Shown here piece after piece: positions 26,189-34,688 of a stretch of 58,594 bases of DNA. The translations under genes were made by a program, and so were the position numbers. The notes under the pieces were generated by a model. That model was not told the DNA's origin. It did not search any database and saw only the letters and a list, made by a program, of their open reading frames with translations. Position 1 is the first letter of the stretch, and every line of letters starts with the position of its first letter. Source of the DNA: Bacillus renqingensis (lineage in GTDB: Bacteria > Bacillota > Bacilli > Bacillales > Cytobacillaceae); assembly GCF_016464375.1 (NCBI RefSeq), contig NZ_JADDIU010000028.1, positions 1 through 58,594 on the forward strand, read 5' to 3'.

Positions 26189-27583
26189 ATGAATAACATA
26201 AGACTGAAAATCAAGCATAAAACGATTTATTTATTAGATAAGTATTTTACCGGGGAATCACTAGATTACAAGAAAATGATTTCAATCATCATTCCCTTAT
26301 TTGTTGACCAAGCGTTTTTAATATTAATGAGTTTATTAAATACAGCCATGATCAGTTCAGCGGGAGTAGCTGCCGTTAGTGCAGTGAGTATGGTAGATTC
26401 ATTGAATATTTTCTTAGTCAATGTCTTTATTGCTGTTGCAACAGGCGGTACTGTGATTGTGGCACAATATAAGGGCAGCGGGAACATGAAAATGGTATCC
26501 AAAACAGCCACACAAGCAATTTCTGCTGTAACCATATTTTCTATACTGCTAAGTGTGCTTGTCATCCTATTTCATACGCCTACCTTAAATCTGCTATTTG
26601 GAAAAGCGGAAGCTGATGTGCTGCAAAATGCCAAGATCTATCTAATCGGTAGTAGTATTTCCTATCCATTTATGGCTATTTTTCAAGCGGTGACAGGCGC
26701 ATTGAGAGGCATAGGCGAGACGAAACCATGCCTGAAATTATCGTTATTGATGAATTTAACGAATACGGGCCTAAATGTTTTGCTCATTACGGTTTTTCAT
26801 ATGGGTGTAAAAGGACTTGTGATTTCTACTATTTCTGCAAGACTATTGGGGATGGGCGCCTCCATATTTTATATCATGAAGGACAATGAAATGATCCATT
26901 TCCATCTGAAAGATGCACTAAAAATTAATTTTTCCATTATAAAGAAAGTGATGTTTATCGGTCTTCCCTTTGCCGCAGAACAGATATTTTTCAATGGGGG
27001 AAAGCTGCTAACGCAGACGTTTATTGTCCAATTAGGAACCATGGCAATGACGGCATATGCCATCGGTAATTCGATTGCCTTGTTATTTCAAATCGGGCCT
27101 AATGCGCTGAGCATTGCTATTGTAACGATTGTGGGTCAATGTATCGGGCGAAGGAATATAGAAGACGCCAGGAAATTCGTTAAGTCGGTGATTGGACTTT
27201 CGTCGCTGCTGTTTGTTGTTACATCGGCTTTATTATTGCCGTTTTTCCCGTTATTGATCAAGATGTTCCATCCACCCGCTGAAATTATCCCGACGATCTT
27301 TACCCTGATTTTAATCTCTGCCATTGCTCAGCCGATTCTGTGGCCACCAAGCTTTATTATGCCGTCTGCCTTACGGGCGGCTGGAGATTCAAGCTTTACA
27401 TCCATCGCTTCATTACTGTCGATGTGGCTGCTAAGAGTCGTACTTGGTTATATTTTAGGAATTACCTTTGGATTTGGGATTATCGGTGTCTGGGTAGCTA
27501 TGATTGTGGAATGGGGGGCAAGAGGGATCGTCTTTGCAGCCAGGTTCAAAGGGAAGAAATGGTATGCCCATAAGCTCGTTTGA
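26189..27583 (+). CDS. MATE family efflux transporter
   Basis: A 464-residue multidrug and toxin extrusion protein with about 12 membrane helices arranged as two related halves. The N-half begins IIPLFVDQAFLILMSLLNTA and includes AVSAVSMVDSL; the second half begins at GLPFAAEQIFFNGGKLLTQT. Members export drugs or metabolites in exchange for Na+ or H+. The substrate cannot be told. It is monocistronic, with its own promoter (26126) and a downstream hairpin. Confidence 0.92.
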   Translation: MNNIRLKIKHKTIYLLDKYFTGESLDYKKMISIIIPLFVDQAFLILMSLLNTAMISSAGVAAVSAVSMVDSLNIFLVNVFIAVATGGTVIVAQYKGSGNMKMVSKTATQAISAVTIFSILLSVLVILFHTPTLNLLFGKAEADVLQNAKIYLIGSSISYPFMAIFQAVTGALRGIGETKPCLKLSLLMNLTNTGLNVLLITVFHMGVKGLVISTISARLLGMGASIFYIMKDNEMIHFHLKDALKINFSIIKKVMFIGLPFAAEQIFFNGGKLLTQTFIVQLGTMAMTAYAIGNSIALLFQIGPNALSIAIVTIVGQCIGRRNIEDARKFVKSVIGLSSLLFVVTSALLLPFFPLLIKMFHPPAEIIPTIFTLILISAIAQPILWPPSFIMPSALRAAGDSSFTSIASLLSMWLLRVVLGYILGITFGFGIIGVWVAMIVEWGARGIVFAARFKGKKWYAHKLV

Positions 27584-27587
27584 ACGA

Positions 27588-27636
27588 CTCCCGCTAACAC
27601 CGTGCAGGTGGCTTGGCGGGAGATTCCTCATTTTGT
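27588..27636 (+). terminator. Hairpin after MATE gene
   Basis: CTCCCGC (27588-27594) and GCGGGAG (27616-27622), with an inner CACC/GGTG pairing, followed by ATTCCTCATTTTG. Confidence 0.6.
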
Positions 27637-27684
27637 AAAAGAATAAATTTCAATTAGGATGGCTCAGAGGATAAATTTTATTAA

Positions 27685-27713
27685 TTGACACATCATATAA
27701 AAGTATGTAAAAT
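27685..27713 (+). promoter_or_regulatory. Sigma-A promoter of the MarR-efflux operon
   Basis: TTGACA at 27685-27690 and TAAAAT at 27708-27713 with the optimal 17-bp spacer, 69 nt before the marR-type start. Confidence 0.75.
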
Positions 27714-27724
27714 AAACAACGCTA

Positions 27725-27746
27725 AATATTTCGTGCACGAAATATT
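27725..27746. promoter_or_regulatory. MarR operator: perfect 22-bp palindrome
   Basis: AATATTTCGTG at 27725-27735 is exactly mirrored by CACGAAATATT at 27736-27746. It lies 12 nt after the -10 box, covering the expected transcription start, so binding there would block the promoter. It is the obvious operator for the MarR protein encoded directly downstream. Confidence 0.75.
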
Positions 27747-27781
27747 CGTATATCAAATATTTTTTCATAGGAGGGAGTTGA

Positions 27782-28216
27782 GTGAAAACTGCCTTTAATA
27801 GTGAGATTCTAAATTCATTTTCAGCCATCAATAAGCTTCTCTATAAAATTTCAAAACAAGATGCTGCCAAAAATGGATTAACCATTGTACAGCTGAAGGC
27901 TTTATACAAAATTGCATCCCATCCAAATATTGGATTGGCTGAATTGGCTGACAATCTTAAACTAACAAATAGTACGGTAAGCGGGGTAGTCGATCGATTA
28001 GTGCAAAACAATCTTGTGGAACGTCATACGATGCCACATGATCGACGTGCCATTACGATTCGCTTATCGGAAAATGGCGAATCAAAACTCAAGCAGGTTG
28101 TTTCAGATGAATCATTATTAGTGGAAAAATTGAAAAAGATTAAACAAATGCCCGAAGAAGATATTCAACATTTGTTACGGATTCACAAGCAAATACAAAA
28201 TATTTTGAGCGAATAG
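27782..28216 (+). CDS. MarR family transcriptional regulator
   Basis: A 144-residue winged-helix regulator. The recognition-helix region is LAELADNLKLTNSTVSGVVD and the wing is RHTMPHDRRAITIRLSENGE. Translation starts at a GTG (27782) after GGAGGGAG. The gene is first in an operon with a HlyD-type adaptor (17 nt spacing) and a DHA2 exporter. It probably represses the operon through the palindrome at 27725-27746 until the exported compound, or a phenolic-type ligand, releases it. Confidence 0.9.
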   Translation: MKTAFNSEILNSFSAINKLLYKISKQDAAKNGLTIVQLKALYKIASHPNIGLAELADNLKLTNSTVSGVVDRLVQNNLVERHTMPHDRRAITIRLSENGESKLKQVVSDESLLVEKLKKIKQMPEEDIQHLLRIHKQIQNILSE

Positions 28217-28232
28217 GAGGAAAGAATTATTT

Positions 28233-28880
28233 ATGAACGCAAAACGTATGATTATCATGAATGTTATTATACTGATTATCTTGGTCGGAGGAGGTTTTAC
28301 AGGTTATTATTACTTCAATCAAGCTGAAAACTATTTATCTACCGATAACGCCCAGATTTCCGGTCAGCAAGTGACTATTGCCGCTCCTGCAAACGGAAAA
28401 CTGATTAATTGGAAAGGAAATACCGGGGATACATTTGCCAAGGATGAAACGATTGGTACCGTTGAAATGATTGGAGATAGAGGGGTAACTAATATGGATA
28501 TTAAAGCGCCCGCAGACGGAACAGTTGTTCAAACAAATGCAGTAAAGAATACGATGGTGGCTGCAGGAACACCGCTTGCCATCAGCTATGATCTGGACCA
28601 TCTTTGGGTAACCGCCAATATCGAAGAAACGGAACTTAATGATGTCAAAACCGGCCAGGATGTAGATATTTATGTAGATGCTTTCCCTAATGTTACTTTA
28701 AACGGAAAGGTTCAAGAAATTGGATTAGCCACTGCCGGTACTTTCTCCCTTTTACCAAAAAATAATGCTTCAGGAAATTACACGAAAGAAACGCAAGTGA
28801 TTCCTGTGAAAATTTCGATTGATCATTACGGAGAAAGGTTAGTTCCTGGTATGAATGTGACAGTGCGAATTCATAAGTAG
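28233..28880 (+). CDS. HlyD/EmrA-type efflux adaptor
   Basis: A 215-residue membrane-anchored periplasmic-adaptor-like protein. One N-terminal membrane helix (IIMNVIILIILVGGGFTGYY) is followed by the half-lipoyl motifs STDNAQISGQQVTIAAPANG and TNMDIKAPADGTVVQ, and a beta-barrel segment (LWVTANIEETELNDVKTGQD). The coiled-coil hairpin of Gram-negative HlyD is absent, as expected for a short Firmicute form with no outer membrane. It works with the MFS exporter 8 nt downstream. Confidence 0.88.
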   Translation: MNAKRMIIMNVIILIILVGGGFTGYYYFNQAENYLSTDNAQISGQQVTIAAPANGKLINWKGNTGDTFAKDETIGTVEMIGDRGVTNMDIKAPADGTVVQTNAVKNTMVAAGTPLAISYDLDHLWVTANIEETELNDVKTGQDVDIYVDAFPNVTLNGKVQEIGLATAGTFSLLPKNNASGNYTKETQVIPVKISIDHYGERLVPGMNVTVRIHK

Positions 28881-28888
28881 GTGATAAC

Positions 28889-30619
28889 ATGTCAATATAT
28901 ATCGCAGGTTATATTCTCATATCGGTCCTCCTTCTAATTTTTGTCAATATTAGGTTTAAAAAACGAAATAAAAAAGGGTTACAGCAAGAAACATCGAGCT
29001 TGCCGGAAGATCGTCCGGAACAGGTTGTCCCAACTTCAACTATAGAGGAAGAAGAAAAAACTAGGAAAACGCCCTCCGCTTCCGTTAAAGCTGAGCAATT
29101 TGAGGGAAAAAGAGGAAAAGTTATTATAGCGATGATGCTGGGAGCATTTGTCGCAATCTTAAATCAAACATTACTGAATGTGGCAATCCCGCACATAATG
29201 AATGATTTGAGCGTATCCGCAAGTACGGTCCAATGGCTTTCAACAGGGTATATGCTGACAAATGGAATCGTTATTCCGATTACCGCCTTTTTGACGGCTA
29301 GACTTGGAACAAGGAAATTATTTATTTTTGCTGTTTTTTCCTTTACCTTGGGGTCCGTTATTTGTTCCGTTTCCACCACCTTTTCACTCTTAATGTTGGG
29401 AAGGATTGTCCAGGCAGCGGGCGCGGGTATCATCATGCCGCTGTTAATGACCGTATTTTTAACCATCTATCCTCCTGAAAAGCGGGGTGCAGCAATGGGA
29501 CTTATGGGTGTCGCTATCATGTTTGCACCGGCTATCGGTCCAACCCTTTCTGGATGGTTGATTGGACACTATTCTTGGCGCATGCTATTCGATCTTGTTA
29601 TCCCATTTGGAATTCTGTCCATAATTCTATCCGTTGCCTGGATGGTAGATGTAACAGAAATAAAAAAGCCAAAATTTGATACTTTAGGGTTCATCTTTTC
29701 AACGATCGGGTTAGGATTTCTACTTTACGGCTTTAGTGAAGCAGGGAATAACGGCTGGGAAAGTACAGATGTAAGGGTTTCACTAATCATCGGTGCGATT
29801 GGATTAATCATCTTTATTTGGCGCGAATTAACAACAGATGAGCCGATGCTTGAATTGCGTGTGTTTAAATACGATATCTTTGCACTAACCACAGTCATTG
29901 GGATGATTATTAATATGGCGATGTTTGCCGCCATGCTCTTACTGCCGATTTACCTGCAAAATATTCGTGGATTTACCGCTCTTGATTCTGGTCTATTAAT
30001 GCTTCCAGGAGCGATTGTCATGGCGATCATGATGCCGATTTCCGGAAGGTTGTTTGATCGAATGGGAGCACGCTGGCTTGCCGTTTTTGGACTGATTATA
30101 ACGGTCATAACGACATGGCAATTTACGAAATTAACCATATCGACCTCCTATGGATATATTATGCTGCTTTATGTGATGCGAATGTTTGGTATGTCCTTTT
30201 TATCGATGACGGTTCAAACGGAAGGAATGAATCAGCTGCCATTACGATTGGCAGGACATGGAACATCTGCCTCGAACACGGCAAGGACGGTTGCTGGAAG
30301 TCTTGGAACTGCCTTTCTTGTTACCGTTATGACGACTAGAAGTGATTTTCATTCAGCTAATTATTCAAATGTGATAACCAGTGCCAACCCCTATCTGGCC
30401 AATAAACTAACAGAGCTGGGGCACGGGATTGCTGCAATGGCCGGTCTCCCTGTCCAAAAAGGACAAATGCTTGCCACCACGACCGTTTATGGTGAAGCGG
30501 TAAAAGAAGCAACCATCAGCGGAATTAACGACGCCTTTGTAGTAGCGACAGGAATTGCTATAGTGGCTTTGCTTCTCGCCTTCTTTATCAAAAGAGCTAA
30601 ACCATCAGCAGAAAAATAA
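28889..30619 (+). CDS. MFS transporter, DHA2 (EmrB/QacA) family, with N-terminal extension
   Basis: A 576-residue exporter. Residues from about 75 on form a 14-helix DHA2 transporter (VAILNQTLLNVAIPHIMNDL; GRIVQAAGAGIIMPLLMTVF; FAPAIGPTLSGWLIG). In front is an additional membrane helix (residues 1-20) and an about 50-residue charged linker rich in Glu and Lys. The extension and a C-terminal extracytoplasmic loop (about residues 486-530) make it about 90 residues longer than the paralogue at 19552. With the adaptor it should export a toxic or signalling compound. Confidence 0.92.
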   Translation: MSIYIAGYILISVLLLIFVNIRFKKRNKKGLQQETSSLPEDRPEQVVPTSTIEEEEKTRKTPSASVKAEQFEGKRGKVIIAMMLGAFVAILNQTLLNVAIPHIMNDLSVSASTVQWLSTGYMLTNGIVIPITAFLTARLGTRKLFIFAVFSFTLGSVICSVSTTFSLLMLGRIVQAAGAGIIMPLLMTVFLTIYPPEKRGAAMGLMGVAIMFAPAIGPTLSGWLIGHYSWRMLFDLVIPFGILSIILSVAWMVDVTEIKKPKFDTLGFIFSTIGLGFLLYGFSEAGNNGWESTDVRVSLIIGAIGLIIFIWRELTTDEPMLELRVFKYDIFALTTVIGMIINMAMFAAMLLLPIYLQNIRGFTALDSGLLMLPGAIVMAIMMPISGRLFDRMGARWLAVFGLIITVITTWQFTKLTISTSYGYIMLLYVMRMFGMSFLSMTVQTEGMNQLPLRLAGHGTSASNTARTVAGSLGTAFLVTVMTTRSDFHSANYSNVITSANPYLANKLTELGHGIAAMAGLPVQKGQMLATTTVYGEAVKEATISGINDAFVVATGIAIVALLLAFFIKRAKPSAEK

Positions 30620-30626
30620 AGCAAAA

Positions 30627-30672
30627 GGGACGGTTTTTTCGCCTCCTGAGAAGGAGCGAAAGAACCGTTCCC
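30627..30672. terminator. Bidirectional terminator (efflux operon / pabB)
   Basis: GGGACGGTTTTTTCGCCTCC and GGAGCGAAAGAACCGTTCCC form a long near-perfect hairpin between convergent genes. Confidence 0.8.
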
Positions 30673-30675
30673 ATG

Positions 30676-32418
30676 CTACTTAAATTGGACCTCAACCCAT
30701 TTTCGTATACTATTGATGAACCAGATTTTCGTGCTTTTTTGTAAGTCTTGTAAGGTTACTGTTTTTTCATGAATTTCTCCGTTGTTTAGGAGCATTTCCC
30801 GGAAGGTTCCTGCTAATAAACCAGTGCTTACAGGTGGTGTCCACAATTGCCCATCTATTTCAAGGACAACGTTTCCGTTTGTAAATTCCGTCAGCTCCCC
30901 TTCCTCATTCCAAAGGAGCACATCAAAAACATCGGCTGGTTTATGAAATTGAAATTGTGAATAGACTTCACGATGTGTTGTCTTATGGTATAAGAATGGA
31001 TTCTCCTTTTTAAGCGGTTTGTTTGCTAGGATAACTGGCAAAACCTGAGCCTGTTTTGAAATAAAATTCCCCTGAATCGTGATATCACCGTTCCGTGCAA
31101 GCATGAGTCGAACTTTCAACCGACCGGTGGCGTGCTGGCTGGAAAACTCCAATAATTCTTTTTTTACATTAGCCAGATTACAGCTAAAGTCAAAATAACG
31201 AGCTGATCTTTTCAAGCGAAGAAGATGCTCTTCCAACAAAAAATAGTCCCCTTCTTCTAATAACAAGCTTTCCAGCAATTGAAATTCCGGTCTGTTTTCT
31301 TCAAGTAATTTTGCTTTCGTAAGGATTTCTTGGTATTCTCCTTCAGCAGTGGAATCCCACGTAATTCCACCGCCAACTCCATAGACTGCTTTTCCTGAAT
31401 GATGTTCAATCAATACCGTTCTAATCGGTACGTTAAATATCGCTTCATGGTCAGGAGTAATAAAACCAATTGCCCCACAGTAAACTCCGCGCGGTGCTGT
31501 TTCTAATTCTGATATGATCCTCATCGTACTAATCTTTGGGGCACCTGTAATCGAGCCACAAGGAAACAGTGCTTTAAAGATATCCACTAATGAAACCTTT
31601 GCTGAAACCTTTGCCGTAATGGTTGAGGTCATTTGGTGAACAGTAGGATATCGTTCAATTTCAAACAGTTTTGGTACAGAAACAGTCCCTGGCTCAGCGA
31701 TCAAGCCTAAGTCATTTCTTAGCAGATCTACAATCATCAGATTTTCTGCACGGTTTTTCTCTGAATGGTAAAGCCAGCTGGCATTCTCTTCATCCTCCGT
31801 AGATGTTTTTCCTCTTTTTACCGTTCCTTTCATTGGCCTTGTAGTAATGACGTCATCTTTTAGGTGAAAAAACAGTTCGGGTGAAGCGGATAAAATACGA
31901 TGTTCACCTGTATGAATATAGGCACAATAATTGGAAGCCTGGGCCTTTTTCATTTTTTCAAAAAAAGCGATATCATCACCTTGAAAGTGGGAATTCAGAC
32001 GAATCGTATAATTAGTCTGGTACGTTTCACCACATTCGATTGCTTGTTTAATTGACGAAATGGACCTATTGTATTCATCCATACTTACGGAAGGCTTCCA
32101 TTCCGTTTGTTGAAAGGGCCCGGTACTGCTAAGCGGCTGTTCTAAGGGTTCTGAAAAAATCCCAAACCAAAGGAGAGGCACAGTCGTTCCGTCCTTTACT
32201 CGATAGGCAGGATCGAAGGCAGGGGCACTTTCGTAGGATAAAAATCCAGCTGCATAATAACCGTCGTCGACCATATCCTGTACGAGTTGAAAGCAAGGAA
32301 GTACGTCAGTAATTTCATGTGCAACAATTACCTTGAGTGGATTTTGAAATGTTTGCGGTCTTATTTTCCCATTCGAATCAGCAAATTCGAAAGACAAAAG
32401 AGGGTGTTTTGTTTCCAT
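30676..32418 (-). CDS. pabB: Fused aminodeoxychorismate synthase I / 4-amino-4-deoxychorismate lyase
   Basis: A bifunctional 580-residue protein for p-aminobenzoate (folate) synthesis. Residues to about 360 are the chorismate-binding PabB domain. It contains PMKGTVKRGK, whose lysine marks ADC synthase rather than anthranilate synthase, plus FPCGSITGAPKISTMRIISE. The C-terminal about 200 residues are a class IV PLP aminotransferase/lyase (PabC) with the lysine in FLYHKTTHREV and EFTNGNVVLEI. It should convert chorismate with ammonia to ADC and then to PABA; the glutaminase PabA is not here. The start at 32418 is preferred because AAGGATGAG lies upstream of it; an ATG 15 nt earlier overlaps that site. 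Confidence 0.9.
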   Translation of the reverse strand: METKHPLLSFEFADSNGKIRPQTFQNPLKVIVAHEITDVLPCFQLVQDMVDDGYYAAGFLSYESAPAFDPAYRVKDGTTVPLLWFGIFSEPLEQPLSSTGPFQQTEWKPSVSMDEYNRSISSIKQAIECGETYQTNYTIRLNSHFQGDDIAFFEKMKKAQASNYCAYIHTGEHRILSASPELFFHLKDDVITTRPMKGTVKRGKTSTEDEENASWLYHSEKNRAENLMIVDLLRNDLGLIAEPGTVSVPKLFEIERYPTVHQMTSTITAKVSAKVSLVDIFKALFPCGSITGAPKISTMRIISELETAPRGVYCGAIGFITPDHEAIFNVPIRTVLIEHHSGKAVYGVGGGITWDSTAEGEYQEILTKAKLLEENRPEFQLLESLLLEEGDYFLLEEHLLRLKRSARYFDFSCNLANVKKELLEFSSQHATGRLKVRLMLARNGDITIQGNFISKQAQVLPVILANKPLKKENPFLYHKTTHREVYSQFQFHKPADVFDVLLWNEEGELTEFTNGNVVLEIDGQLWTPPVSTGLLAGTFREMLLNNGEIHEKTVTLQDLQKSTKIWFINSIRKWVEVQFK

Positions 32419-32573
32419 TTTATTTGATCTCATCCTTTTTTTTAAAAAAATTCAGCAGCATGATAGATTCGGGATAGGATAAGAACCCCGGCCCGTTATT
32501 TGATGCTCCATAATTGGCTTGCGTGTCATATGATATTATAATGGAAAGAAACGGTTTAGAGGAGGAAGAAAGC

Positions 32574-33059
32574 TTGAACATAATTGATGTGATAAAATCA
32601 CGGCGTACTATTAAAAAATTTAAAGGAGATGCGGTTGATGAAAACCTCATTCTTCGATGGCTAGAAGCTGCCGCTATGGCACCTAATCATCGGATGACGG
32701 AGCCATGGGAAATTTATTATATTGGGCAAGAAACAAGGAAAAAGTTAAACCATAAAACAAACTTTGGAAATGCACCGACCGTCATGGCCGTATTGTCCAG
32801 GCATGGGGCAACCAAAGTTGAAACGGAAGAAAATGCGGCAGCCACCGCCTGTTTTATCCAAAACTTTAATTTAGCCGCATGGTCAGAGGGAGTGGGAACC
32901 TTTTGGTCGTCGATTGGCATTTCAGGAAATAATCGTAAGTTGTTGCAGGTACCCGAAAATTATGATTTGCTAGGCATTCTTGCCGTTGGCTATCCCGAGG
33001 AAGTCCCAGAAGCAAAGCCGCGCACTCCTATAAAAGAAAAAATAAACTACCTGCCATAA
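32574..33059 (+). CDS. Nitroreductase family protein
   Basis: A 161-residue FMN-dependent nitroreductase-fold protein. Typical features are IKSRRTIKKFKGDAV (FMN phosphate-binding arginines), LEAAAMAPNHRMTEPWEIYY, a mid-chain AATACFIQNFNLAAWSEGVG and the C-terminal LLGILAVGYPEEVPEAKPR. The start is a TTG at 32574 directly after AGAGGAGGAAG; longer frames starting upstream lack such a site. The natural electron acceptor is unknown. It is divergent from pabB and immediately upstream of the Wadjet operon, but separated from it by a hairpin. Confidence 0.88.
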   Translation: MNIIDVIKSRRTIKKFKGDAVDENLILRWLEAAAMAPNHRMTEPWEIYYIGQETRKKLNHKTNFGNAPTVMAVLSRHGATKVETEENAAATACFIQNFNLAAWSEGVGTFWSSIGISGNNRKLLQVPENYDLLGILAVGYPEEVPEAKPRTPIKEKINYLP

Positions 33060-33074
33060 GAGACGAATCTAAAA

Positions 33075-33122
33075 GGTCAGACCTCTGCTCTATAAAGCAA
33101 ACAGGCTAGCGGGGATCTGACC
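33075..33122. repeat. GGTCAGA inverted repeat upstream of Wadjet
   Basis: GGTCAGA (33075-33081) and TCTGACC (33116-33122) with a 34-nt loop. It may terminate the nitroreductase transcript or be a REP-like element. A related AGCTGACC/GGTCAGCT pair lies just after jetD. Confidence 0.5.
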
Positions 33123-33158
33123 CTAAATTTTTCTATATAAATCTTGCTTTTGATTTAC

Positions 33159-33164
33159 TATAAT
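33159..33164 (+). promoter_or_regulatory. Candidate -10 of the Wadjet operon
   Basis: A consensus TATAAT 33 nt before the jetA TTG start. The -35 position is AT-rich with no good match, so this is a partial promoter assignment. Confidence 0.45.
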
Positions 33165-33196
33165 GGTAGTAATAGATAAAATTAGGATGATGACCA

Positions 33197-34684
33197 TTGG
33201 ATTCAACGATGAAAAAAGTAATCGAAGCAAGTTATTTAACAGCGGATTCAGCCGCGCATTATCGGACGATTCTTCGCTATTTTTACCATCAACATGAGAG
33301 AATGAGAGATTTTATTGCGCCGGAAGAAATATTGGATTATATGCGTGCGATTCCGAGCTTTGCTGACTATCAAGAGGAACAGCTTCATCAACAATTGGCA
33401 CAGCTAGTAAAATGGAATAATCTAATCGCAAGGCAAGATATGACCAACGCCAAAACGATTGAAGAATATAAGAAGAAAAGGTTTCGCTATCAATGTACAC
33501 CATACACGGTGGAGATTGAAAGAATGATTGTCAACCTCGAAAAACTAGGCGATACGTTCCAAGGATCGCTGGAACGGTCGCAATTCGACCGGCTGTTCCA
33601 AGCGTTAGCAACCCTGCAAAAGGAGCTTGAAGACGATTTACCCAAATCAGCAGAAGAATCCATGCGTATGTGGGAGGATGTATTTCGCTATTTTCAAACC
33701 ATTCGCACAAGTACAGCTGATTATATCGCTTATATTAATAGCGAACAAACAGATCAACGCATGCAGACCGAAGCGTTTCTAGTCTATAAAAATCAGTTTA
33801 CCACCTATTTACGGGATTTTATCGTATCATTGCAAAAAACATCCCTGCAAATTCAACAATTATTAACAGAATTAACCTCGGAACGAATGCAGCCTTTTTT
33901 CCAAAAATTAATCGAGCACCGTGGGGCGATCCCCCGTCTTGAGGATCTTTCATCATCAGCCGCCGACTGGCTTACTGAATTTGAAGAATATTGGTTGTCT
34001 CTCAGACAATGGTTCTTAGGATCAGCCACACAGCAAAGTGAACTAGATATCCTGCAGTGGCAGACAAATGAAATGATCCGCCGAATGACCAGGTACGTCC
34101 AGCGTATTGGAGAAAGGCAGCAGCATTTTCGTAGCCGAAAAAAGGACTACCTACAACTCGCTAAATGGTTTGTAAGCTGCACGGATAGAGAAGAAGCGCA
34201 TAAATTATCGGCTGTTGTTTTTGGCTCGATGACAATTCAGCATCTCCAGCTGGAGGAAGCAACAACCGAAAACCTCCACGTCGATACATGGGACGAGGCA
34301 CCAACGGAATTAACGATAAAACCGCGAACCGTTCGGTACCGCGAGAAAACAAAACCGGGAGCGTTTTCCTCCAATGAAAAACGAAAAAAGCAGCAGCAAA
34401 AGCAATATTTAATGGAAAGAGACCAGGAAAAAAGGTTAATAGAAAAACATATGAACCAGGGCAAAATGACGCTCTCGGAGCTTTCGACAGTAGAACCATT
34501 CATCCGCAAGGTGTTATTAAGCTGGATTGGAAAATCAATGGCGAACAAAGATCAGGTTGTTAAGACGGATTATGGGTTTCGCGTAAAGGTTATCCTGGAT
34601 AAGGAGAAAACCATCACGTTAAAAGCAGAGGATGGAAATTTACGAATGCCGGATGCTACATTCATGTTCGAGGAGATGGGGTGA
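33197..34684 (+). CDS. jetA: Wadjet anti-plasmid system protein JetA (TIGR02677)
   Basis: A 495-residue protein of family TIGR02677, the MukF-like kleisin of type I Wadjet. The N-terminal winged-helix part contains HYRTILRYFYHQHERMRDFI and IEEYKKKRFRYQCTPYTVEI. A long helical middle follows, and a basic segment near residue 395 (KRKKQQQKQYLMERDQEKRL) leads to a C-terminal winged domain. JetA bridges the JetC ATPase heads and recruits JetB. Translation is placed at TTG 33197, 9 nt after AGGA; ATG 33209 is an alternative without a ribosome binding site. It is the first gene of four, and ends 4 nt before jetB. Confidence 0.93.
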   Translation: MDSTMKKVIEASYLTADSAAHYRTILRYFYHQHERMRDFIAPEEILDYMRAIPSFADYQEEQLHQQLAQLVKWNNLIARQDMTNAKTIEEYKKKRFRYQCTPYTVEIERMIVNLEKLGDTFQGSLERSQFDRLFQALATLQKELEDDLPKSAEESMRMWEDVFRYFQTIRTSTADYIAYINSEQTDQRMQTEAFLVYKNQFTTYLRDFIVSLQKTSLQIQQLLTELTSERMQPFFQKLIEHRGAIPRLEDLSSSAADWLTEFEEYWLSLRQWFLGSATQQSELDILQWQTNEMIRRMTRYVQRIGERQQHFRSRKKDYLQLAKWFVSCTDREEAHKLSAVVFGSMTIQHLQLEEATTENLHVDTWDEAPTELTIKPRTVRYREKTKPGAFSSNEKRKKQQQKQYLMERDQEKRLIEKHMNQGKMTLSELSTVEPFIRKVLLSWIGKSMANKDQVVKTDYGFRVKVILDKEKTITLKAEDGNLRMPDATFMFEEMG

Positions 34685-34688
34685 TGAA

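Noticed and set aside
34632..34688. Longer N-terminal start for JetB
   Set aside because: The upstream codons overlap the end of jetA in another frame. The ATG at 34689 has its own ribosome binding site and begins the family-like sequence.
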